12,656 nt of DNA from a bacterium (GTDB lineage Bacteria; Planctomycetota; UBA11346). The notes beneath the pieces are model-generated. The model was not told the origin of the DNA. It saw nothing but the letters and a program-made list of their open reading frames with translations, and ran no database searches. Where the stretch lies: assembly GCA_020049615.1 (NCBI GenBank), contig JAIFKN010000156.1:1-12656 (forward strand), read 5' to 3'. Positions 1 through 6,469 of the stretch are shown here, in pieces (position 1 is the first letter of the stretch; each line of letters starts with the position of its first letter). The translations under genes and the position numbers were made by a program.

Positions 1-116
1 GCGAGGGAAAACGACATCCACACCAGCACCATGGCGCCCATGGTGCACAGCAGCACGCTGATGAAGGGGAAGACGGTCGATTCCGGCATCGCCGACCGCT
101 GACGCTTGCGGGCCAT
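1..116 (-). CDS. ExbD/TolR-like single-pass membrane protein, 3' end outside the window
   Basis: Only the first 38 residues are visible. They form a short basic N-terminus (starting MARKRQRSAMPE) followed by one hydrophobic segment at about residues 15-39, reading FPFISVLLCTMGAMVLVW. The layout matches the start of ExbD/TolR/MotB-type proteins, which have a single transmembrane helix and a periplasmic C-terminal domain and pair with an ExbB/TolQ/MotA channel. The gene lies directly downstream of exactly such a partner: its ATG comes 3 nt after that stop codon. In ExbD/TolR the helix begins P-F/L-I-D-V, and that Asp carries the proton. Here the aligned residue is Ser (PFISV), so the usual ion-coupling carboxylate is absent from the visible part. 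The family call rests on context and the short motif, because the periplasmic domain cannot be seen. Confidence 0.6.
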   Translation of the reverse strand, partial: MARKRQRSAMPESTVFPFISVLLCTMGAMVLVWMSFSL

Positions 117-119
117 GGA

Positions 120-1598
120 TCAGCCATTGCCCCCGCTGACCGCGCCCGGGGCCAGCGACAGCTGGACCTGGATCGGTTTGCGCAACTGCTGGATCGCCGG
201 GGGCAACTGGCGCAGCGCCTCCTGGACGCCGGACAGGGTGCTTTCCAAGGCGGCGGCCTGCTGGGTGTTGCGGCCAACCTCGGCGGAACGCTGCTGCTGC
301 AGCGCAGCGACCGCCGTCTCGATCTGGGCGACGGCTTTGCCGACCGCGGCGCCGAGCGGGGTGGTGGCCTCGGCCAGGCGCTGTGCCAGCGCCCCGCCAA
401 GCTGGGCCTCACGTGCGGCGACCGCGGCGTTCCAGCGTTCGCGCTCGTCGGTCAGGGCCTTGAGCAGGCTGGCGGCCGAACGCTCGCGCTCGTCGGCCAG
501 GGCCTTGCCCAGGGCGGCGGCGGTGCGCTCCAGCTCCTGCTTGGTGGCGCCGGCGTGCAGGGCGAGCGACTTGCCGACCGCGTCGGCGATGGTCTGGGCC
601 TGGTCGGCGATCTGGCGATGGGCCTGCTGGGCGGCGGCGGCGGCCGCTGCGGTGGAGGTCGAGGCACCGGTCGCCGCGGCGGTGATCTGGTCAAGCGATT
701 TGGCAAGTTGTTCGTGCCCGCCGATCAGCGCCTGCACATGGGTGCGCGCGGCCTGGTCGCGGCGCGCAGCGTCATCGGCGATGGCGGCGGTGTGGCGCTG
801 GATCGCGGCGACCAGCGCCGACTGGTCGGTGCTCTCGCCCGCCAAGCGCGTCTCCAGTTGATAGGTCAGCAGGTCGTCGATGTCATCATGCAGCTTCATT
901 TCACTCTGATACAGCATGGTCTGCGCCAGCAGGGCGATGACGCTGAGGATCAGGGCGACCTGGGTGGCGTAGAAGGCGGTACCGAGCGAGCCGGCGACAT
1001 GACCGATCTGTTCACGCAGCACATCGGCCGAGGTGATGTCGCCGGTCTTGAGGCCGGCGATGGCGCCGCCGATGCCGACCACCGTGCCGATGAAGCCGAG
1101 GATCGGGATGGCCCAGAACAGGAAGCGGGGCAGGGCGTAGGCATCCTCGGCGCGACCGCGGTCGGCCTCGGCGCGGCGTTCCAGCAGGCTGCTCAGCTCG
1201 GCGGCGCTGCCGTGGGTGGCGAGATGGCCTTCGACCAGCACGAGGCGGCGGGTGATGAGGCTGTGGCCGTGCTCGGCCTCATAGCCGGCGGCGCGGGCCG
1301 CGACCTCGGCGACGGCCTCGCTGGTCACCGGCCCGCTGCCGTTGAACCACTCCTGGCGCATCGCCTGGACCTCGGGGCGATAGACCCGCCAAGCGCGGAA
1401 GGCGAGGATGAGCAGGTGCCAGAACAGCAGGAACACCGTCATGTGCTGGTAGGCGCCATCGAAGGTGTCGCGCATCAGACCATGCGGCAGGGCCGAGATC
1501 AGCGCGATCCAGCCGCCGATCAGCACGCAGGCGATGACGAAGGTGGTGGCCACCTCAGCGAGGAGGCCGGAGCGGGCGGGGACGGAGTCGGAGCTCAT
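120..1598 (-). CDS. MotA/TolQ/ExbB-family proton-channel protein with long alanine-rich helical tail
   Basis: 492 residues from the ATG at 1598, which overlaps the kinase stop codon as ATGA. A longer reading frame upstream would run inside the kinase gene. Hydrophobic segments lie at about 16-38, 53-73, 159-183 and 203-228. The third carries LGFIGTVVGIGGAIAGL, the GLxGTVxG signature of the MotA/TolQ/ExbB domain, and the fourth (SLGTAFYATQVALILSVIAL) matches the following channel helix. ExbB-type proteins form pentameric inner-membrane channels around an ExbD/MotB-type dimer and use ion flow to do work across the envelope. Residues from about 250 to 475 are Ala/Gln/Glu/Arg-rich and predicted helical or coiled coil, with a near-duplicated stretch around two DERER motifs. 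Such a cytoplasmic tail is much longer than in ExbB or TolQ and recalls ZorA of Zorya defence systems, but no other Zorya gene is visible. The partner is the truncated gene downstream. Confidence 0.82.
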   Translation of the reverse strand: MSSDSVPARSGLLAEVATTFVIACVLIGGWIALISALPHGLMRDTFDGAYQHMTVFLLFWHLLILAFRAWRVYRPEVQAMRQEWFNGSGPVTSEAVAEVAARAAGYEAEHGHSLITRRLVLVEGHLATHGSAAELSSLLERRAEADRGRAEDAYALPRFLFWAIPILGFIGTVVGIGGAIAGLKTGDITSADVLREQIGHVAGSLGTAFYATQVALILSVIALLAQTMLYQSEMKLHDDIDDLLTYQLETRLAGESTDQSALVAAIQRHTAAIADDAARRDQAARTHVQALIGGHEQLAKSLDQITAAATGASTSTAAAAAAAQQAHRQIADQAQTIADAVGKSLALHAGATKQELERTAAALGKALADERERSAASLLKALTDERERWNAAVAAREAQLGGALAQRLAEATTPLGAAVGKAVAQIETAVAALQQQRSAEVGRNTQQAAALESTLSGVQEALRQLPPAIQQLRKPIQVQLSLAPGAVSGGNG

Positions 1599-3805
1599 GG
1601 CTTGGTTTCCGGTGCGGGGGCCGGGGTGACCGGCGGAGATTCGGTGATGAGACGGAAGCCGATGGCGGCATCGCGCTTGTCGGCGCGCGATCCGATGCGG
1701 AAGGCGGCGCGGCACATCTGGCGCGGATTGGCGAAGCAGCCGCCGCGCACCGTCGTCATTCCGTCGGGCTGGGTGGTGGGATCCGGCGCGGGATCACGTT
1801 GCGCGATCGAGGCGTAGCGTTGATCATCGAGCCAGTCGTCGGTCCACTCGAACAGGTTTCCGGCGAGGTCTTCGACGCCGCACCACGAGGAGCCGGACGG
1901 GAAACTGCCGACCGGCGCAGGGCCATCGTGGCCATCGGCACGACAGCGATCCGGGCGCCACGTATCACCCCACGGCCAGATGCGGTTGGTCGGTCCGCGT
2001 GCGGCGTATTCCCATTCGACCTCGCCCGGCAGACGCAATACCACTCCGCTGGCGGCACTGAGCCACGCAGCGTAGGCGCGGGCATCGGCGAGATAGACGC
2101 CGCGCACCGGCAGGTGCTCCAGTCCGGCGCGTGGCCGGAAGCCGGTGGTGGTCTCCTCGAACTGGTCGAAGCCGGGATCAACGGCGGGGCCATGCGCGAT
2201 CAGATAGGGCGCGAACTGGGCGCAGGTGACCTCGTAGCGGCCGAGCCAACGCGGGATGGTGAAAGCAACCTGCTTGCGAGGGCGTTCGTTTGGCCGGCTG
2301 GCCTCGTCGGATCCGATGCGGAAGCTGCCCGGGGCGACCAGCAGCAGCTCCATGCTGCCGCCGCCGGGCAGCACGAGGACCTGACGCGGAGCGTAGGCGA
2401 CAGGTGGCGGCGGCTTGACCGGAACCTCGGACACAGGGGCGACCATGATCGGCGGCACCGGTGTGCGGGCGGATGAGGGCTCTGGGACCGGGACCGGATG
2501 CGCGGGCTGGGGCGGGGGTTGGACCACCGGCGCCGGTTGGGCGACAGGCCGCGGTTCGGGCGGCGATGGCGCACGGTGGCCGAGAGCGAACCAGCCGACC
2601 AGCACCGCGACCGGCACCAACGCCAACGGCAGCAGCCACGGCCGAGCGCGCGGACGCGGCGCAACTGCTGGTGCCGGTGCGCCGGACGGCGCCTGATCCG
2701 GCATGCGCCGGGTGGCATCGAGGTCGATGGCCGGCGGCATGAAGGTGCCGCTGCGCGGCTGGGTCGCTTCGGTAGGCTGCCGCGCCTGGAACGAGGACGG
2801 CGTCGGCCCCGATGGCGTCGGTGTGGCGGACGACGGCGTGAGGAAATCCGAGGCCGGGGCGACGACGATCGGCAAGGTGGCATCAAGCGTCGGCCCGGCG
2901 AGGGCGCCAGCGGCGCGGTCCATCGCCACCAGCCGCTCGCGCACCTCGGCGCAGGTGATGCGCTCGCCCGCATGGAAGCGGGTCATATCGGCGATCAGGC
3001 CGACCAGTTCGGGCGGGGCGGCCTTCTCAAGCTCGGGGTAGAGGCCCAGCACCGTGCCGCTGGTGTAGACGCGCTCGCGGACGCGCTCGATCATCTCGTG
3101 CGCGGTACCGGCCTCGACCGGCGGACGGGCGGCCAGCAGCGCGGCGAAGGCGGCGCCGAGGCTGTACACATCGGCCGAGGTGCCGACCTTGCTGGAACTG
3201 CGCGCCTGCTCCGGCGCCATGTAGGCCGGCGTCCCGATGATGCTGCCCATGGTCATGTCCGAGTCCTCGCCGGTCTGGCGCGAGATCCCCAGATCCATGA
3301 GCACCACCCGACCCGTGGATCGCTCGAGCATGAGGTTCGAAGGCTTGATGTCCCGGTGGACGATGGAGCGCTGATGCAGCGCGTTGAGGGCCGCCGCAGC
3401 CTGCGCGCCGATGCGCACCACGGTGGCCGCCTGGACCCCCTTCCCGCCACGGGTGTACTTGCCCAGTTCGGTGCCTTCGATGAGGTCCATGACGATGACC
3501 GGATGACCCTTGTCGATGCCGCAATCGGTCACCAACACGAGGTTGGGGTGGCGGATCGACACGCACAGCTTGGCTTCACGCAGGAAGCGCTCGGCGATGA
3601 TCTCGCTGCCCGCCCCCCGCAGACGGCTGACCAGGACCTTGATCGCATGGCGCGACCCGAGGACATCGTGCTTGGCCTCGTACACCACGCCCATGCCGCC
3701 TCGACCGAGGGTGCGCACGACGCGATAGCGCTCGAGGATGAGTTCGGGCTCGTCGGCACCGACGCCCGCCAGCGCCGCTTCGATGGTCTTGTCCATCTCG
3801 CCCAT
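1595..3805 (-). CDS. Transmembrane Hanks-type Ser/Thr protein kinase with C-terminal SUMF1/FGE-like domain
   Basis: 736 residues from the ATG at 3805, chosen because a GAGG Shine-Dalgarno lies 8 nt upstream and the gene then starts 2 nt after the preceding stop. Kinase domain at about 27-295: glycine loop GRGGMG 34-39, AIK lysine 56, catalytic HRD 150-152 with IKPSN to Asn157, DLG in place of DFG at 171-173, and APE 197-199. All key residues are present, so it should be active. A Pro-rich linker surrounds one transmembrane helix at 389-409. Residues about 484-722 form a formylglycine-generating-enzyme (SUMF1)-like fold, placed outside the cytoplasm by the helix: WEYAARG, PWGDTW, DLAGNLFEW, RGGCF and IGFRL are recognisable. 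By alignment on RGG, one of the two catalytic cysteines of true FGE is replaced by Asn693 and the other is Cys698, so it is more likely a sensor or ligand-binding module than an oxidase. The likely role is to sense an envelope signal and phosphorylate cytoplasmic partners, perhaps the ExbB-like tail. Confidence 0.88.
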   Translation of the reverse strand: MGEMDKTIEAALAGVGADEPELILERYRVVRTLGRGGMGVVYEAKHDVLGSRHAIKVLVSRLRGAGSEIIAERFLREAKLCVSIRHPNLVLVTDCGIDKGHPVIVMDLIEGTELGKYTRGGKGVQAATVVRIGAQAAAALNALHQRSIVHRDIKPSNLMLERSTGRVVLMDLGISRQTGEDSDMTMGSIIGTPAYMAPEQARSSSKVGTSADVYSLGAAFAALLAARPPVEAGTAHEMIERVRERVYTSGTVLGLYPELEKAAPPELVGLIADMTRFHAGERITCAEVRERLVAMDRAAGALAGPTLDATLPIVVAPASDFLTPSSATPTPSGPTPSSFQARQPTEATQPRSGTFMPPAIDLDATRRMPDQAPSGAPAPAVAPRPRARPWLLPLALVPVAVLVGWFALGHRAPSPPEPRPVAQPAPVVQPPPQPAHPVPVPEPSSARTPVPPIMVAPVSEVPVKPPPPVAYAPRQVLVLPGGGSMELLLVAPGSFRIGSDEASRPNERPRKQVAFTIPRWLGRYEVTCAQFAPYLIAHGPAVDPGFDQFEETTTGFRPRAGLEHLPVRGVYLADARAYAAWLSAASGVVLRLPGEVEWEYAARGPTNRIWPWGDTWRPDRCRADGHDGPAPVGSFPSGSSWCGVEDLAGNLFEWTDDWLDDQRYASIAQRDPAPDPTTQPDGMTTVRGGCFANPRQMCRAAFRIGSRADKRDAAIGFRLITESPPVTPAPAPETKP

Positions 3806-3807
3806 GA

Positions 3808-5544
3808 TCAGCGCCTCAGCACCACACCGACACCGACACCGAAGGCGGAGCCGTCGATGGTCTGGTCGGACTCTGTGGTGTTGCTGATCTGGATCAGGGC
3901 TGCCTGGGCCTGGAAGGCGAGCGACGGCCGGACCCACCAGCGCAGGCTGGGCAGGACGGCGAGCTGCTGGGAGCCGGACCCCGTCGCAAGATGCACCCGC
4001 AGGGCGGTCGACCAGCGCTCGGCGAAGGACCATTCTCCGGACAGGGTGGCGGCTGGCGACACGGTCGCACTGCTGGTCGCATAGTCCGGCGAACGGACGA
4101 CGTAGGAGTCGAGGGCGACGCCGCCCAGGACGGCAGCCGTCCAGCTGTCGCTCCGATAGCCCAACCAGGCGCCACCTCCGCCCTCACCCCAGGTCACGGC
4201 CGAATCGGCGCTGCTGACCGACATGCGGAGCGCATAGGCGCCCACGCCCCAACGCAGGCGGTCGCCGAAGCCGAGGCGACCATCGACGGTGGGAATGAAC
4301 TGGAGCCCCGACGGTTCTTCACCTCCGCCTTCGGTGGTCGCAGAGGCCTGCGCCGCAACCGCCGCGGCGTCCAGCTCGACCAGCCACAGGCCGTTGTCCC
4401 TGGCGCGCAGTTGGTCGCGTTCGCCGATGACCGCATCCCGTTCTGCCGCAATGCGCTCCAACTCGGCGCGTGGCACCTGGGCCGGGGGCGGCGCGGCGAT
4501 GGCGGGCAACCCCGCCACGGATGCGACCAAGGCCGGGTCGGCGACCCGGGCGGCGATCGCCGCGTCGGCAGCAGCCGCGGTGCTCCACAGGGCCAGGCCG
4601 GCCTCGCTGATGCCGGGCAGGCGCTGCACGCCGAGCAGGCCGAGGGCACCAAGTCGGGTCCAGGTCCCCGCCGGTCCCAGCGTTTGGGTGGCAGGCACGG
4701 TGGTCGTAGCCGTCATGGCTGGCAGATCGCGGAACACCGGAGTGGCGCTCCAGGTGCGCCGGATCGTGGCGGCGGCGGCCTGCAGAGTCACCGTGGCGGT
4801 GACCTCGCCTTCGGCACCAGGGCGGATCGAGGCGTAGAGCAGCTTCGCGGTGCCAGAAAGGGTCAGGCCGGAAGCGAGATCTTGTCGCGGCAGGTCGAAG
4901 ATCATGGGCAACTGCCATTCTCGGCCACCGATCTCGCCCTCGCCCAGGCCGCTGAGACTGAAATCAGCCCATAATTTCTCATTCCGCTGCAGCCCGCGCA
5001 GGGTGTATTCTCCCGGATTGCCCAGGAGCCGCACGGCGTAGGTCTGCTCGGCGGCACTGCGCAACACGTTCACCGCCGGACCCTGGCACAGCATGCCGGC
5101 GAGTTCCTCGGCCCAGGCGGCGGGCAGACCGGATTCCTCGGCCGGGGCCCGGCGGCCTTCGCGCTGGTCGATCACGTAGCGCAAGCTGGGCATGGGGAAA
5201 TCCACCGGGGTGGCACCACCGATGGTCAGCCTCGCCAGGGGCGCGTCTCCCGTAGCGGGGATGCCCGCCTGCACGGTGTCGGTGACGGCTCCCGCGCCGA
5301 CCGCTTGGTCGCCACGTACCTCGATCGTGGTGCGGCCATCGCGCGTCGCCAAGCTGACCAGGACAGCGCTTTGCAGACGCAGATTCGTCTGTCCGGCACG
5401 CTCGATGCGCAGGTCGTCAGTGCAGCGGAAGGTCCAGGTCAGATTGACGGCCTCACCGGCTTCCATCTCCTGGCTGGAGCACACGGCAAGCACCGCGCCA
5501 ATGAGGATCAAGCGTCGGTGTAGCGTACCCACTGATGATGTCAT
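3808..5544 (-). CDS. Exported protein of unknown function with probable C-terminal outer-membrane beta-barrel region
   Basis: 578 residues from the ATG at 5544; an in-frame ATG at 5583 would add 13 residues. I prefer 5544 because it gives a normal signal peptide: basic MTSSVGTLHRR, then hydrophobic LILIGAVLAVC, with probable cleavage near EMEAGEA. Neither start has a clear ribosome site. The mature protein has three parts. Residues 35 to about 270 are beta-rich with several short repeating strand patterns. Next comes an Ala-rich region ending in a short charged helix (AELERIAAERDAVIGERDQL, about 360-380). From about 415 to the end there are alternating amphipathic strands with aromatic edges, as in a small outer-membrane barrel; the last residues are VVLRR rather than the usual terminal Phe. 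It heads the operon, 2 nt before the kinase gene, and may be the outer-membrane or periplasmic partner of the ExbB/ExbD-like pair. I do not recognise a specific family. Confidence 0.6.
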   Translation of the reverse strand: MTSSVGTLHRRLILIGAVLAVCSSQEMEAGEAVNLTWTFRCTDDLRIERAGQTNLRLQSAVLVSLATRDGRTTIEVRGDQAVGAGAVTDTVQAGIPATGDAPLARLTIGGATPVDFPMPSLRYVIDQREGRRAPAEESGLPAAWAEELAGMLCQGPAVNVLRSAAEQTYAVRLLGNPGEYTLRGLQRNEKLWADFSLSGLGEGEIGGREWQLPMIFDLPRQDLASGLTLSGTAKLLYASIRPGAEGEVTATVTLQAAAATIRRTWSATPVFRDLPAMTATTTVPATQTLGPAGTWTRLGALGLLGVQRLPGISEAGLALWSTAAAADAAIAARVADPALVASVAGLPAIAAPPPAQVPRAELERIAAERDAVIGERDQLRARDNGLWLVELDAAAVAAQASATTEGGGEEPSGLQFIPTVDGRLGFGDRLRWGVGAYALRMSVSSADSAVTWGEGGGGAWLGYRSDSWTAAVLGGVALDSYVVRSPDYATSSATVSPAATLSGEWSFAERWSTALRVHLATGSGSQQLAVLPSLRWWVRPSLAFQAQAALIQISNTTESDQTIDGSAFGVGVGVVLRR

Positions 5545-6120
5545 CGCAGGGGAGTCGGGGCAGGGATCACGGGGCACGGTCATGGCGCAGGCTTTCGTTG
5601 CGAATCACGCAGGCCAAAGTCTCATTGGCCAGATCGATGGGGCGGTCTGGGTTGGTTCAGCCGAGACCTGGGCGTTTTACTGGACACACGCAAGGCTGGG
5701 CAGTGTCTTGACCTGAGGATCCTAGGCAATGCTCACTAGGTTGGCCTGTAGTTGGTTTCCGAAAAATCCTTCCGCATTTCGGGTCGCAGGGATTCTGCCT
5801 GGAGACGATCGGTCCGCACGAAAGCTGGGCCAACACGGTCAGCCCCAGGCTGCCAGTGTTGCGCCTGCCCCCGATGGCCTGGACGGCAAGGCTGCGGTCT
5901 GCACTGTTGTTGCCATGGGCCGTGCCGAGGATCTGACGGCTGCATATCCGGTGACGGTGCGGAGCCGCCGCTGACCTGAGAGGCTCTTGCGTTGCGCGTA
6001 CGAGGGGGACGGCGTGGCGGCTCTGCGCGACATCCTGGTGCGACTGTCGCATCGTTGACAGCTCAGGTTTCCCTCATGCGTAGCTTTGCCCCCCTCCCAC
6101 AGCCCTTGGTCCTGTTGGTG
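5545..6120. other. Intergenic region without a convincing gene between the envelope operon and the replication origin
   Basis: The open frames here are short, overlap each other on both strands and lack a ribosome site or recognisable domain, so I call no gene. The region must hold the promoter of the minus-strand operon, but I see no clear -35/-10 pair for it. Two copies of the ACCTAG-type motif (CTAG at 5722-5725 and 5736-5739) match those near the RHH gene 3.6 kb away. ACCTGAG occurs at about 5711-5717 and 5974-5980, with an inverted copy at about 6062-6068. The part from 5545 to about 5680 could be the operon leader. Confidence 0.4.
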
Positions 6121-6182
6121 GAGTAGGAAAGTGTGATATAGAGTGTTAGCGATCGGTAAGCATTGTAGTACAAAGTCTTTAC
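6121..6182. other. AT-rich segment next to the iterons, candidate DNA unwinding element
   Basis: By direct count 24 of 62 bases are G or C (39%), against roughly two thirds G+C in the flanking genes. It lies immediately left of the first iteron. In iteron plasmids the AT-rich unwinding region normally abuts the iteron array, so this is the natural place for strand opening. I found no perfect DnaA box (TTATCCACA) in or near it, so host DnaA loading is not shown. Confidence 0.5.
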
Positions 6183-6192
6183 ACGCGCCCAT

Positions 6193-6402
6193 GTGCAATC
6201 TCCCCGGTTCGGCGTGCAATCTCCCCGGTTCGGCGTTGGCCCACAACCCCTTGCCGTGCAAAGACCCCGGGCGTGCGTGCAATCTCCCCGGTATGCGGTG
6301 CATCGCCCCGGCATGAGTGCAAAGGCCCCGGTGTGCGTGCAAAGGGCCCGGATTGTCGAAGCCGCCGTGCAAAGACCCCGGGATGGCGTGCAAAGGCCCC
6401 GG
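6193..6402 (+). repeat. Nine direct iterons of a plasmid-type replication origin
   Basis: Copies of a 15-bp core start at 6193, 6214, 6256, 6277, 6298, 6317, 6337, 6367 and 6388. Two sequence classes are present. Copies 1, 2 and 4 read GTGCAATCTCCCCGG. Copies 3 and 8 read GTGCAAAGACCCCGG, copies 6 and 9 have GG in place of GA, and copy 7 reads GTGCAAAGGGCCCGG. Copy 5 is one base short (GTGCATCGCCCCGG). The first two are perfect 21-bp tandem units. Most steps are 21 bp, or two 21-bp steps between copies 2 and 3, which puts the sites on the same face of the helix as is usual for initiator binding. The array directly precedes the initiator gene. Confidence 0.88.
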
Positions 6403-6414
6403 GTCTTTCGCATA

Positions 6415-6448
6415 CCGGGGAGATAGCACAATTCCGTTGAGATTGCAC
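6415..6448 (-). promoter_or_regulatory. Inverted iteron pair upstream of the initiator gene, candidate autorepression operator
   Basis: On the minus strand 6429-6415 reads as the first iteron class with one mismatch (GTGCTATCTCCCCGG), and 6448-6434 reads as the same class with two mismatches (GTGCAATCTCAACGG). They are 19 bp apart, opposite in orientation to the nine direct copies, and lie 22-56 bp before the chosen initiator start. In several iteron plasmids (pSC101, F, R6K) inverted iteron-related sequences at the rep promoter are bound by Rep dimers and repress rep. The position here fits that role. A weak possible promoter (TTTCGC at 6406-6411, 16-bp spacer, CACAAT at 6428-6433) would overlap the pair. 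Confidence 0.6.
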
Positions 6449-6469
6449 GACGCCGCACAGCATGCTGGC

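Noticed and set aside
120..1598. Zorya defence system (ZorA-like protein with long tail)
   Set aside because: The MotA-type domain plus long helical tail fits, but no ZorC, ZorD or ZorE gene is visible, and the neighbours are a kinase and a barrel-like protein. The partner lacks the expected Asp in its visible part.
555..1817. Long plus-strand reading frames opposite the envelope operon (also at 2498-4084 and 3991-4974)
   Set aside because: They are antisense shadows in high-GC DNA with low-complexity Gly/Ala/Arg/Asp composition. The minus-strand genes have clear domains and coupled starts.
3808..5544. Lipoprotein signal (LAVC) in the barrel-like protein
   Set aside because: The residue before Cys is Val rather than Gly, Ala or Ser, so it does not fit a good lipobox. 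A standard signal peptidase I site downstream is more likely.
6193..6448. CRISPR array
   Set aside because: Repeats are 15 bp with spacers of about 6 bp that are themselves partly conserved, and two copies are inverted. This is iteron, not CRISPR, architecture, and no cas gene is near.
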